Positions 55,066 through 63,961 of a DNA stretch of 64,000 nt are shown here, piece by piece. The notes beneath the pieces are model-generated. The model did not search any database and was not told the DNA's origin. It saw only the letters and a list, made by a program, of their open reading frames with translations. Location: assembly GCF_000421825.1 (NCBI RefSeq), contig NZ_ATXT01000019.1:62001-126000 (forward strand), written 5' to 3'. This DNA is from Humibacter albus DSM 18994 (GTDB lineage: Bacteria > Actinomycetota > Actinomycetes > Actinomycetales > Microbacteriaceae). Numbering within the stretch: the stretch's first letter is position 1; every line of letters begins with the position of its first letter. The position numbers and the translations under genes were made by a program.

Positions 55066-56886
55066 TCAGCCACGGGTCGAGAACCGTCGTCGGCCGACGA
55101 CGAGAGCGCCACCCGCGGCGAGGAGCAGGCCACCGCCGAGCAGCCACGGCACAGCATCGCTCCCGGTCGCAGCCAGTGAGGCCGACGAGACAGTCACCGG
55201 TCTGCTTGAGGTCGACCCGGTGTTCGAGGCCGGGGTCGCGCTCCACTGCGCATAGACATCCACAACGCTGCCGCTCGAGCCGAAGTCGGTGTCTGCCGAG
55301 AGGAGGCTCCCACCGTTCGCCGTCGCGGACCAACCGTCGAGTGTGTGGGCTGCATACGTGGGGAAGTCCGTGCCGGACGCGGCCAGTGCATCCAGTGCCT
55401 GACCGAGCGTGGAGGCCTGGAAGGACCACTGCTGCGACGTTCCGTTGTTCGCGTGCAGGATCCCCGTCGCGGCCGCCTGCGGGACCACCGCCGACAGCGG
55501 GGTATCGGCACCGATCACGCTCGTGGAAGCCAGCGCGAATCCTGCGCCCGCGCCACCCAGCGCACCGTCGGCACCCGCGACGCCGTCTGCGCCGTCGGCA
55601 CCCGCGACCCCGGGTACCGGTATCCCGAGAAGCGTCGCGCCACCGGCGCCGCCAGCTCCGCCGGTTCCGGCGGCACCGCCCGAACCGCCGACTCCAGGAG
55701 TGCCGGGTCGCGCGGAAACGTCCCCGCCGAATACGGTCAACGCGCCGGTGCTGACGAAGCCGGCGCCGCCGTCACCGCCGGCACCTCCCGCGCCACCGTC
55801 TCCACCCGAGCCGCCATTTCCGCCGACACCGCCCACCGCCGTGCCCTGCGGCGCTACGGGCTCCGCCGTGCCGCCAACGCCGCCGGAACCGCCCGCCATG
55901 CCTGCGCCCCCCGCACCACCGGCGCCACCGACGCCGCCCGTTCCTATCACCTCGCTGCCGTCGTTCACGCTGATCTGGCCGCTATTCGAAACCCCGGTGC
56001 CGCCGGTGCCGCCAGTGCCGCCGTTTGGGCCACTGCCGCCGCTGCCGCCGTTCCCTCCCGCGCCGCCTATGGTGAATGCAAGTTGCCCCTGTGTGGTGGC
56101 CGAACCACCGGCTCCCCCGTTTCCGCCGTTCCCGGCCATCCCAGCGGCTCCTCCGTCCCCACCGCTGCCGCCGACGGCCGTTGCGCCATCAACAGACGCA
56201 GTCGCAGCGCCACCCGCACCCCCGACACCGCCGTCTCCTCCGGCAGCTCCGGATCCACCGTTGCCACCCGGTCCACCTATGGCGTCACTCGCCGCTGAGA
56301 GCGCGAGGCCGCCATTGCCGCCCGCGCCACCGGATTGTCCGAGCTCGCGTCCCGCGCCTCCGGGCGCACCAGGGCCACCGAATGCGCTGTCTTCACGATG
56401 GTCGCTAGCACCACTCGAGCCATTCGCTGCGCTGCCGCTCGGTCCCGGCGACATTCCAGTCGCCCCGCCCACGCCGGCACCGCCGACGAACGACGCTGAG
56501 CCGCCGCCCGTGATCCTGAGGGTCGCACCCTGCTCGACCGTCAACGCGGTCTCGCCAGCGGGCGCGGTCACACTCAGCGGGTGACCGGCCAGGTCGAGGA
56601 TGAGCGTTCCGCCGGTCAGGTCCAGCACGAGATCGGACACCGAAATTTCTTGGGTGAGCGTGGCGGTCACGGTCTGTCCGACAGCAGCATCCTCGAATGC
56701 CCGGCTCAGACCATCGCCGTCGGAGACCGTGACGGCGGATGTCGCGGCCTGCGCCGGCGGTGCTGACAGCAACGCGAACCCGCACGCCGCGACGACGGTC
56801 GTCGCGGCGCCGCAGACCCGCCAGGTTGTGCGGATGACCCGGCCCTGGATCCGGCCGTGCCGTCCGGACGCCTCGCGTGGATACAT
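55066..56886 (-). CDS. Gly-rich surface protein with LAATG cell-wall anchor
   Basis: 606 residues. A long basic signal peptide ends at about residue 47 (PPAQA). A beta-rich segment follows (SAVTVSDGDGLSRAFEDAAVGQTVTATLTQEISVSDL). Then come about 300 residues of GGxGGxGG-type repeats broken by short Ala/Ser/Thr islands, as in PE_PGRS-like or collagen-like surface proteins. After a globular stretch (residues 440-560, with HANNGTSQQWSFQASTLGQAL) the C-terminus has the sortase signal LAATG (571-575), a hydrophobic helix WLLGGGLLLAAGGALVVG and RRRF. LAxTG points to a class E sortase, none of which is encoded here. ATG 56886 has AGGGGAG upstream; earlier in-frame ATGs exist. Confidence 0.85.
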   Translation of the reverse strand: MYPREASGRHGRIQGRVIRTTWRVCGAATTVVAACGFALLSAPPAQAATSAVTVSDGDGLSRAFEDAAVGQTVTATLTQEISVSDLVLDLTGGTLILDLAGHPLSVTAPAGETALTVEQGATLRITGGGSASFVGGAGVGGATGMSPGPSGSAANGSSGASDHREDSAFGGPGAPGGAGRELGQSGGAGGNGGLALSAASDAIGGPGGNGGSGAAGGDGGVGGAGGAATASVDGATAVGGSGGDGGAAGMAGNGGNGGAGGSATTQGQLAFTIGGAGGNGGSGGSGPNGGTGGTGGTGVSNSGQISVNDGSEVIGTGGVGGAGGAGGAGMAGGSGGVGGTAEPVAPQGTAVGGVGGNGGSGGDGGAGGAGGDGGAGFVSTGALTVFGGDVSARPGTPGVGGSGGAAGTGGAGGAGGATLLGIPVPGVAGADGADGVAGADGALGGAGAGFALASTSVIGADTPLSAVVPQAAATGILHANNGTSQQWSFQASTLGQALDALAASGTDFPTYAAHTLDGWSATANGGSLLSADTDFGSSGSVVDVYAQWSATPASNTGSTSSRPVTVSSASLAATGSDAVPWLLGGGLLLAAGGALVVGRRRFSTRG

Positions 56887-57050
56887 GTGTCGCGCTCCCC
56901 TCATCACCAGGCCCCGCACATCCTCCCATCGGCTCGGCAACCGAAACAGGGTTCTGCCGCAGATGACCCTTCAACGGGGGTACGGGATCGGATGCTCGGT
57001 CGGCCGGACGCGACCCCGCGCGTCCTGTACAACGGATTGCGGCGTAGGCG

Positions 57051-58214
57051 TCAGCCCCGGCGCTCGAGCGCCTGCTCCACGTCGGCCAGCAGATCGCGCA
57101 CGTCCTCGATGCCGACCGAGAGGCGCACGACGTTCGCCGGCACCTCGAGCTCGGTGCCGCGCACCGAGGCGTGCGTCATCTCGCTCGGATACCCAATGAG
57201 CGATTCGACTCCGCCGAGTGATTCGGCCAGCTGGAACACCGCGGTGGACTCCACGAAGCGGCGCGCGGCATCCGGTCCGCCCTTCAGCGCGACCGACAGC
57301 ATCCCACCGAAGGCCGACATCTGCCTGGCCGCCAACTCGTGTCCGGGATGTGTCGGCAGGCCGGGGTAGTAGACGTTCTCGACCGCCGGATGCCCGACCA
57401 GCGCCTCCGCGATCGCCTGCGCGTTCTCGGAATGGCGTCGCAGTCGCACGTCGAGCGTCTTGATGCCCCGCACCGTGAGCCACGACTCCATCGGCGCTGC
57501 GATGGCTCCGGCGGCGAACTGCTGGAAGCCGACCTTCTCGGCCAGCTCGCCCTCACGGAGCACGAGCGCGCCGCCGATCACGTCGGAGTGGCCGCCGAGA
57601 TATTTGGTGGTCGAGTGCACAACCACGTCGGCGCCGAGCGCCAGCGGCTGCTGCAGCGCCGGCGACGCGAACGTATTGTCCACCACGACCAACGCGCCCG
57701 CGGCGTAGCCGAGCTCGGCCAGCGCGGCGATGTCGCTGATCTTCATCAGCGGGTTGCTCGGGGTTTCGATCCAGAGCAGCTTCGTGCCATCCGTCGCGAG
57801 CGCGGTGCGCACGGCATCCAGGTCGGTGAGGTCGACCGCGGTGTTGCGGATGCCCCAGTCGCCGTGGATGCGCTGGATCAGCCGGTGCGTGCCCCCGTAG
57901 ACGTCGTTTCCCAGCACGAGGTGGTCACCGGGACGCAGCGCCGAGCGCAGGAGGGCATCCTCGGCGGCGAGGCCGGACGCGAAGGCGAACGCGCGGTCTC
58001 CGCCCTCGAGTGCTGCGAGAACGGTCTCGAGGGATGTGCGGGTCGGGTTGCCCGACCGGCCGTACTCATAGCCGCCGCGCAGACCGCCGACGCCGTCTTG
58101 CACGAAGGTCGACGACTGGTAGATGGGCGGGACGACGGCTCCTGTAGTCGGGTCGAACGCTTGCCCGGCGTGGATGGCACGGGTGGCGAATCCTTCAGCG
58201 GTGCTCTCGGTCAT
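57051..58214 (-). CDS. metB: cystathionine gamma-synthase
   Basis: 387-residue PLP enzyme of the Cys/Met metabolism family. Visible are GFATRAIHAGQAFDPTTGAVVPPIYQSSTF, the phosphate-binding SG-AAEDAL segment, DNTFASPALQQPLALGADVVVHSTTKYLGGHSDVIGG with the PLP Lys in TTKYLGGH, and SLGGVESLIGYPSEMTHASV. It could act as gamma-synthase or gamma-lyase; pairing with the beta-synthase 30 bp upstream favours transsulfuration between homocysteine and cysteine. Spacing suggests one transcript starting at 59609. Confidence 0.92.
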   Translation of the reverse strand: MTESTAEGFATRAIHAGQAFDPTTGAVVPPIYQSSTFVQDGVGGLRGGYEYGRSGNPTRTSLETVLAALEGGDRAFAFASGLAAEDALLRSALRPGDHLVLGNDVYGGTHRLIQRIHGDWGIRNTAVDLTDLDAVRTALATDGTKLLWIETPSNPLMKISDIAALAELGYAAGALVVVDNTFASPALQQPLALGADVVVHSTTKYLGGHSDVIGGALVLREGELAEKVGFQQFAAGAIAAPMESWLTVRGIKTLDVRLRRHSENAQAIAEALVGHPAVENVYYPGLPTHPGHELAARQMSAFGGMLSVALKGGPDAARRFVESTAVFQLAESLGGVESLIGYPSEMTHASVRGTELEVPANVVRLSVGIEDVRDLLADVEQALERRG

Positions 58215-58244
58215 GATCGGCTTTCCGTTGCGGTGGTCGTGGTA

Positions 58245-59609
58245 TCAGCGAGTGAGGAAGGCGAGCAGGTCGGCGCGGGTGATGACCGAGAGCGGCTTGC
58301 CCTCGTCGGTGACGAGCAGCGCGCTCGCCTCGCCCAGCGCGGCACGGGCCGCGCCCACGGTCTCGTTCACCCCGATCAGCGGCAGCGGAGGCGCCACGAC
58401 GGAACCGACGCTGTCGGAGAGCTTCGCCTCGCCGGCGAACACGCGGTCGAGCAGCGACTGCTCGTCGACCGATCCCACGACCTCGCCGATCACGACCGGC
58501 GGCTCCGCACTCAGAATCGGCAACTGGCTCACGCCGAACTCGGTCATGATCGCCATGGCGTCGTGCACGGTGTCGCTCGGATGCCCGTGCACCAGATCCG
58601 GAAGCGCCCCCGACTTCGTCGCGATCACGTCGCGCACCGTCGCCTCGCCGGAGACGTCGCTGAAGCCGTAGGAGCGCATCCAGGAGTCGTTGAAGATCTT
58701 GCCGAGGTATCCGCGGCCGCCATCGGGCAGCAGCACGACGACCACGTCGTTCTCACTCAGATCGCGGGCCGCGCGTATCGCCGCGACCACGGCCATGCCG
58801 CTGGATCCGCCCACGAGCAGACCTTCCTCACGGGCGAGCCGGCGTGTCATGGCGAACGAGTCCGCGTCCGAGACCGCGATGATCTCATCGGGAACGGAGG
58901 GATCGTACGCGGGCGGCCAGAAGTCTTCGCCGACCCCCTCGACCAGGTACGGCCGCCCGGTGCCACCGGAATACACCGATCCCTCCGGGTCCGCACCGAC
59001 GATGTGCACGCGCCCCTCCGATACCTCCTTGAGGTAACGGCCGGTTCCCGTGATGGTCCCACCCGTGCCGACACCGGCGACGAAGTGTGTGACCTTGCCC
59101 TCGGTGTCGCGCCAGATCTCCGGGCCGGTGGTCTCGTAGTGACTGCGTGGCCCGTTCGGGTTCGCGTACTGGTTCGGCTTGTAGGCGCCCGGAATCTCGC
59201 GCACCAGACGATCCGAGACGCTGTAGTACGAGTCGGGGTCGTCGGGCGCGACGGATGTCGGCGTCACAACGATCTCGGCGCCGTATGCGGTGAGCACGTT
59301 GCGCTTGTCTTCACCGACCTTGTCGGGCAGCACGAAGATGCAACGATATCCGCGCTGCTGCGCCACGAGCCCGAGGCCGACCCCGGTGTTGCCGCTGGTG
59401 GGCTCCACGATCGTGCCGCCCGGCTTCAGCAGACCGTCGCGTTCGGCGGCGTCGATGATCCGCTCGGCGATGCGATCCTTGCTCGATCCGCCCGGATTCA
59501 GGTACTCGACCTTCACGAGAACCGTGGCGCGAATGCCCTCGGTCACGTGGTTCAGGCGCACCAGCGGCGTGTTGCCGATGAGGTCGGTGATGGAGGCGGC
59601 GAACTTCAT
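58245..59609 (-). CDS. cbs: cystathionine beta-synthase
   Basis: 454 residues. The PLP fold II domain has ITDLIGNTPLVRLNH, NPGGSSKDRIAERII (PLP Lys in SSKDR), EPTSGNTGVGLGLVAQQRGY and VAGVGTGGTITGTGRYLKEV. The C-terminal 120 residues form a CBS-domain pair (VIATKSGALPDLVHGHPSDTVHDAMAIM, PLSVITRADLLAFLTR), which separates it from plain cysteine synthases. It condenses serine and homocysteine to cystathionine. Divergent from the DtxR-family gene across 206 bp, in which I see no confident promoter. Confidence 0.94.
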   Translation of the reverse strand: MKFAASITDLIGNTPLVRLNHVTEGIRATVLVKVEYLNPGGSSKDRIAERIIDAAERDGLLKPGGTIVEPTSGNTGVGLGLVAQQRGYRCIFVLPDKVGEDKRNVLTAYGAEIVVTPTSVAPDDPDSYYSVSDRLVREIPGAYKPNQYANPNGPRSHYETTGPEIWRDTEGKVTHFVAGVGTGGTITGTGRYLKEVSEGRVHIVGADPEGSVYSGGTGRPYLVEGVGEDFWPPAYDPSVPDEIIAVSDADSFAMTRRLAREEGLLVGGSSGMAVVAAIRAARDLSENDVVVVLLPDGGRGYLGKIFNDSWMRSYGFSDVSGEATVRDVIATKSGALPDLVHGHPSDTVHDAMAIMTEFGVSQLPILSAEPPVVIGEVVGSVDEQSLLDRVFAGEAKLSDSVGSVVAPPLPLIGVNETVGAARAALGEASALLVTDEGKPLSVITRADLLAFLTR

Positions 59610-59815
59610 GTGTTGTCCTGAGTGTCAGTGCGAGCAGTCTCGGTGCGTGCGCACGGGTCGGTCGTCGGTCGGATGCGACGCGCACAACCCTCAGCTTTCT
59701 GCGGGAGGCGCGTGATTCAGCGACGACAACAGCTCAAGAACACGACATCCACCCTAAGGCACTCCTGACGATTCTCCACATCGCGCAGGCTGATCCCTTT
59801 CGTAGACTGATCCGC

Positions 59816-60490
59816 ATGTCGGTCTCGTCGCTCACGAACACCGCACAGGACTACCTCAAGGTCATCTGGAGCGCGACCGAGTGGGAGCCCGTCCCGATGA
59901 CGGTGACCGCACTCGCGGCACGCGTGGGGGTGCGCGCGGCGACCGTCTCCGACGGCGTGCGCCGCCTCACCGAGCAGGGGCTCGTGGTGCATGAGCCCTA
60001 CGGCGCCGTCGAGCTCACTGCGGCGGGTCGGGCGCACGCGCTGGCCATGGTGCGGCGTCACCGCCTGATCGAGACTTTTCTCGTCGAGACGCTCGGCTAC
60101 CCGTGGGACGAGGTGCACGACGAGGCGGAGGTGCTCGAGCACGCCGTTTCTGACGCGCTGGTCGATCGCATCGACGCGACGCTCGGGCATCCGGTGCGCG
60201 ATCCGCACGGCGACCCGATCCCCACTTCGGACGGCGATCCGCGTACGCCGAAGGCCGTGCGTCTCACCCGGGCGGAGCCCGGCGTTCGGCTGACGGTCGT
60301 GCGCATCTCGGACGCCGACCCGGCCGTGCTGCGTTACCTGGCCGAGCGCGGCATCCGGTTGGATGCCCGCGCCTCCCTCCTCGAGGTGCGTCCCTTCGCG
60401 GGCGACATCGTCGTGTCGATCGACGACGCCGAACCGACGACGCTCGGCTCGGCCGCCGCCGATGCGATCTGGGTCGCCTCCGCGTCCTGA
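59816..60490 (+). CDS. DtxR/MntR-family metal-dependent regulator
   Basis: 224 residues. The winged HTH is NTAQDYLKVIWSATEWEPVPMTVTALAARVGVRAATVSDGVRRLTEQGLVVHEP. The dimerisation/metal domain is RRHRLIETFLVETLGYPWDEVHDEAEVLEHAVSDALVDRI, carrying the Glu/His ligands (EVHDEAE, LEH) of the family, with a C-terminal SH3/FeoA-like part. It probably responds to manganese or iron; regulon not visible. A possible -10 TAGACT lies close to the start, so the leader would be very short. Confidence 0.9.
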   Translation: MSVSSLTNTAQDYLKVIWSATEWEPVPMTVTALAARVGVRAATVSDGVRRLTEQGLVVHEPYGAVELTAAGRAHALAMVRRHRLIETFLVETLGYPWDEVHDEAEVLEHAVSDALVDRIDATLGHPVRDPHGDPIPTSDGDPRTPKAVRLTRAEPGVRLTVVRISDADPAVLRYLAERGIRLDARASLLEVRPFAGDIVVSIDDAEPTTLGSAAADAIWVASAS

Positions 60491-60551
60491 GCACCCACCG
60501 CCCGACCGCCCGACCGCGCGGCCGACCGAGCGCCCGAGCGCCCAACCTCGG

Positions 60552-60579
60552 CCCCGGCCCCGGCCCCGGCCCCGACCCC
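60552..60579 (-). other. G-quadruplex-forming motif
   Basis: Five runs of CCCC separated by 2-nt loops on the plus strand (60552-60579) give GGGG runs on the minus strand, a strong four-layer G-quadruplex consensus. It lies between convergent genes, directly beside the inverted repeat at 60586. Confidence 0.6.
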
Positions 60580-60585
60580 GGCCGA

Positions 60586-60656
60586 ACACTATTTCAGGAC
60601 ATGTGGGACCAGACGTCGTATACATCGATCTGACTCGATATGGCCTGAAATAGTGT
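60586..60656. terminator. 13-bp inverted repeat between convergent genes
   Basis: ACACTATTTCAGG (60586-60598) and CCTGAAATAGTGT (60644-60656) are perfect arms around 45 nt that are far more AT-rich than the surroundings (TATACATCGATC, CTCGATATGG). It may act as a bidirectional terminator or be a small inserted element. Downstream of the DtxR gene and of the MFS gene. Confidence 0.5.
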
Positions 60657-60699
60657 CGCCGCCGACCGGGCAGCGGCGCTGACGGCGCCCGGCCGCCAC

Positions 60700-61944
60700 T
60701 CAACCGACGGGAGCGACGGCCTCGGACCCCCGGACCTCGGCGGGCTCCCGTGGCACGAGCGGCACGGCCGCCACCGGCGCCAGGGCGACGAGCGCGAACG
60801 CGAACGGATACCCGACCAGCGTGATGAGGCCGCCGACGGCGGGCCCCACGATCGAGGCGGCCAGAAACTGCCCCGTGTTCTGCGTGCCGAGCGCGCGTCC
60901 CGACCAATGCGGTCCGGCGATCTCTGCCACCGCTGTATACGCGAGTCCGTTGTCGGCGACCGTGATCGTGGCGGCCACGATGAGCCCGCCTGCCGCCGCC
61001 CATTCCGGAGCCTCCGCGGCCGCGGCCAGCAGAAGCATCACGCCGGCCGCGGCCCATGCCACCCACCGCAGCGGGCGCAATCGGCTGCCCACGCGGTCGG
61101 ACAGTACACCGATCGCGACGCGGCCCAGCGCTCCGACGAACTGTGACACACCGACGACGATGCCGGCAGCGGTGGCGCTCATGCCCTCGTCGGCGGTCAA
61201 CCAGATAAGCCCGAAGATCGACACCGTGAACTGCGGCACGACGAGCAACGCCGACGCCAGGTGGATGCGCACCAGCCCCACGCGGGACCGATATGGATTT
61301 AGCGACCGACCGCCGGCATCCGCGCCCGGACGCGCCGCTCGTGGCGGGTCGACGATCACGATCGCGCTCAGTACGGCGAGCACGGCCGTGAGCACGAGCG
61401 GTAGCACCATGGCCGCGCCCACGCCCCCGGCTGCGGCCAGCGGCGGGATCGCCACCGCCGCCACCGCGACCCCCAGCGGCTGGCACATCTGGCGGATGCC
61501 CATGGCGAGCCCGCGCCGCTCCCGACGGAACCAGCCGACCACCACGCGGCCGCTGGCCGCGTTCGTGCTCCCGGATGCCGCGCCACCGAGCAGCAGGAAT
61601 CCGCCCAGCCCCAGGTAGCCGGATGCGGTCATCGCGCCGAGTGCGGCGAGCGCGGTCAGCGCCATTCCGCCCGCGATCACCCAGCGCTCGCCGACGCGGT
61701 CGGTCAGCGCACCCCAGGCCACGAGCGTCAACACCAGCCCGAGTGTGGGCGCCGACGCCAGCAGCCCCGCCTGCGCCAGTGGCACGCCGCGCTCGGTGTG
61801 CAGCAGCGGGATGAGGAACGCCGGAGCCGACTGGAAGACCGTGCCGGCGGCCTGGGCGAGCACCGCTGTTGCGAGCATCAGCCACGGGCGCGCCGATCCG
61901 ATTCGCGGCGCCGAGACGGCGCGGGTAGGTCGTCTTGTCACCAT
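60700..61944 (-). CDS. MFS transporter
   Basis: 414 residues with 12 predicted helices. PWLMLATAVLAQAAGTVFQSAPAFLIPLL is the first pair. The loop 2-3 motif WGALTDRVGERWVIAGG is the canonical MFS motif A, and a second copy, IGVLSDRVGSRLRPLRW, follows after the central loop. Probably exports or imports a small organic compound; the specificity is unknown. AGGAG precedes the ATG by 5 nt. Divergent from a GntR/FCD regulator across 291 bp that contains two large inverted repeats, so it is the likely target of that regulator. Confidence 0.9.
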   Translation of the reverse strand: MVTRRPTRAVSAPRIGSARPWLMLATAVLAQAAGTVFQSAPAFLIPLLHTERGVPLAQAGLLASAPTLGLVLTLVAWGALTDRVGERWVIAGGMALTALAALGAMTASGYLGLGGFLLLGGAASGSTNAASGRVVVGWFRRERRGLAMGIRQMCQPLGVAVAAVAIPPLAAAGGVGAAMVLPLVLTAVLAVLSAIVIVDPPRAARPGADAGGRSLNPYRSRVGLVRIHLASALLVVPQFTVSIFGLIWLTADEGMSATAAGIVVGVSQFVGALGRVAIGVLSDRVGSRLRPLRWVAWAAAGVMLLLAAAAEAPEWAAAGGLIVAATITVADNGLAYTAVAEIAGPHWSGRALGTQNTGQFLAASIVGPAVGGLITLVGYPFAFALVALAPVAAVPLVPREPAEVRGSEAVAPVG

Positions 61945-62007
61945 GGGTTCTCCTGTCTGCCGTCCCCCGTCGTCCCGCCGCGACTCGTGCTCGCGCCTGG
62001 GCGTGCT

Positions 62008-62056
62008 GTTGCAGAGGTGTCGGTATACCGTATCGGTATACCGACACCTCTGCAAC
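62008..62056. promoter_or_regulatory. 49-bp hyphenated palindrome with two GGTATACC operator cores
   Basis: Perfect 22-bp arms (62008-62029 and 62035-62056) around the 5-nt spacer GTATC. Each arm ends inward in the self-complementary GGTATACC, which resembles operator cores of the GntR/FCD family. It lies 64 bp before the MFS start and 180 bp before the GntR start. Two regulator dimers could bind side by side, or the DNA could extrude as a cruciform. Confidence 0.75.
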
Positions 62057-62090
62057 TCCGGACCCACGCGACACGCGTAGCCGGATCCCG

Positions 62091-62157
62091 CGCCTTCCGC
62101 TGCCACACAATGCGAACGTCGCACGGGCGAAGCCGCGCCCTGTGACAGCGGAAGGCG
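62091..62157. repeat. second inverted repeat in the MFS/GntR region
   Basis: The arm at 62091-62107 (CGCCTTCCGCTGCCACA) pairs with 62141-62157 at 16 of 17 positions, loop 33 nt. It is located between the 49-bp palindrome and the GntR start, within that gene's probable leader. Confidence 0.6.
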
Positions 62158-62235
62158 GTGGCGAGGCCCCCAGGCGCCCCATACTGGAAGAGGCGGGATC
62201 CCGCCGACGACGCGCACTACCGGGAGCGAGCATCC

Positions 62236-62913
62236 ATGGCCCAGGCCTCACAGACGGAGTCGGTCTACGAGCAGGTGCGTCAGGCCATCCTGTCGCTCGA
62301 CATCGTTCCGGGGGCCCGCCTGAGCGAGCGCGGGCTCGAGTCGGAGTTCGGCGCCAGCCGCACGCCGGTGCGCGCTGCGCTCATGCGGCTGCAGGCCGAG
62401 GGTCTCGTGGCGCGCGACGGCAGGGCGTGGCAGGCGACGCCGATCGACCTCGATGAGGTCGCGGCGCTGGCCGAGTACCGAGAGGCCGTGGAAGCGGCGG
62501 CGGCGCGGCTGGCGTGCGCACGGGCATCCGATGCCGAGCTCGAGGCGTTCGCGTCGGGGGCCGACATCGAAAGCGACGATGCGGGAGACGAACACGCCGG
62601 TATGCGCCGCGGCTCGGACTTCCACGAGGGCCTCGCGGCACTGAGCGGCAACACGTTCCTCGCTCAGGCCGTGTCGGATGCCATCACCCGCATGGCCCGT
62701 GCCCGCTGGCTCGAGATGCGCACCGAGGAGGGCCGCAACGAGGCCTGGCGGGAGCACGCCGCGATCGTGCGCGCCGTGCGGTCACGGAACGCGGATGCCG
62801 CCGCCACCGCGATCGCGCATCACACGCAGGCGAACCTCGACCGGCTGCTTGCCTCGATCAGGTCCGATCGACGCGCGTTCGGCGCCCGCGGCCTCCGCAT
62901 CGTCGGGGAGTGA
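62236..62913 (+). CDS. GntR-family regulator with FCD domain
   Basis: 225 residues. The N-terminal winged helix is ESVYEQVRQAILSLDIVPGARLSERGLESEFGASRTPVRAALMRLQAEGLVAR. The FCD sensor follows with EYREAVEAAAARLA, DFHEGLAALSGNTFLAQAVSDAI, and the metal-site His residues in WREHAAIVRAVRSRNADAAATAIAHHTQANLDRL. FCD proteins sense organic acids. ATG 62236 has GGGAG upstream; an in-frame GTG at 62158 is less likely. It probably represses the divergent MFS gene. Confidence 0.92.
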   Translation: MAQASQTESVYEQVRQAILSLDIVPGARLSERGLESEFGASRTPVRAALMRLQAEGLVARDGRAWQATPIDLDEVAALAEYREAVEAAAARLACARASDAELEAFASGADIESDDAGDEHAGMRRGSDFHEGLAALSGNTFLAQAVSDAITRMARARWLEMRTEEGRNEAWREHAAIVRAVRSRNADAAATAIAHHTQANLDRLLASIRSDRRAFGARGLRIVGE

Positions 62914-62995
62914 CGCGGCGGCGAAGCCACGGCTGCCGACCGGCCTGCCTACCGTCCCCGTCAGCTCTGCGTCCCGATCTCAGCCCTCGTCCTGG

Positions 62996-63961
62996 TCAAC
63001 CCTTCGTCGCCCCGGCCAGCAGCCCGCGCACGAAGAAGCGCTGCAACGCGAAGAACACGATGAGCGGCACCACGATCGCCAGGAACGTGCCGGCCGTGAG
63101 CAGATACCACTGCTGTCCGTAGACGCCGGAGAGATCGACCAGGAGTTTCGTCACCGGCGCGTTGTTCCCACTGGTGAAGATGGTCGCCACGAGCAGATCG
63201 TTCCACACCCACAGGAATTGGAAGATGGTGAAGGCGGCGAGCGCCGGTGTCGTCAGCGGAAGCACGATCCTCAAAAAGATCTGTCCGTGCGAGGCGCCGT
63301 CCACGCGGGCGGCCTCCATCATCTCGCGGGGCAGCGCGGCGATCGAGTTGTGCAGCATGAAGATGCAGAGCGGGAGTCCGAAGATGGTGTGCGAGATCCA
63401 GACCTCGCCGTAGTTCGCGGTGAGTCCGTTCAGGTTCAGATCGAGCCCGGAGAACAGCTGCATCCCGCCGATGCTGATCCCCTCGGTGTACAGCTTGAGC
63501 AGCGGCACCAGTGCCATCTGGATCGGCACCACCTGCATCGCGAACACGGCGATGAAGACCCAGTCACGACCGCGGAAGTCGATCCAGGCGAAGGCGTAGG
63601 CGGCGAGCGCGGCGAGGGTGATCGGGAAGACGGTCGCGGGAATGGTGATGGCGAGCGAGTTGATCAGTGCCTGGCCGACCGTGATCGTGTCGTTGAAGTT
63701 CAACGTCGAGATGTAGTTGTCGATCGTGAACTGCGGATTGGTGAACACGGTCCACCAGCCCGACGTGTTGATGTCGGCAGCCGGGCGGAACGACGAGACG
63801 AAGAGTCCGAAAGTCGGGATCGTCCAGAGCACGGCGATGATGATGGCGGCACCGGTGGCCCATGGGCTGGTCAGACGGCGATGCATGCGTCGGGCGGTCC
63901 CCTTGCCTGCGCCGTTGCCGCGGGCGCGAGTCACGGTCGGGGACGAGGTGGTGGCGGTCAT
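62996..63961 (-). CDS. carbohydrate ABC transporter permease, MalG type
   Basis: 321 residues. A basic N-terminus leads to TM1 ATGAAIIIAVLWTIPTFGLFV, then SSFRPAADINTSGWWTVF. The EAA loop MEAARVDGASHGQIFLRIVLP lies near 215-235, and the C-terminus RFFVRGLLAGATKG is typical. GGGAGGAG precedes the ATG. It overlaps the upstream permease stop by 1 nt (TGATG) and is the last gene of an importer operon that continues beyond the right edge. Confidence 0.93.
   Translation of the reverse strand: MTATTSSPTVTRARGNGAGKGTARRMHRRLTSPWATGAAIIIAVLWTIPTFGLFVSSFRPAADINTSGWWTVFTNPQFTIDNYISTLNFNDTITVGQALINSLAITIPATVFPITLAALAAYAFAWIDFRGRDWVFIAVFAMQVVPIQMALVPLLKLYTEGISIGGMQLFSGLDLNLNGLTANYGEVWISHTIFGLPLCIFMLHNSIAALPREMMEAARVDGASHGQIFLRIVLPLTTPALAAFTIFQFLWVWNDLLVATIFTSGNNAPVTKLLVDLSGVYGQQWYLLTAGTFLAIVVPLIVFFALQRFFVRGLLAGATKG

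Noticed and set aside
55409-56584. 391-residue Pro-rich plus-strand frame
   Set aside because: It is the complement of the Gly-rich repeats (GGC/GCC) of the surface protein, which has signal peptide, anchor and ribosome site.
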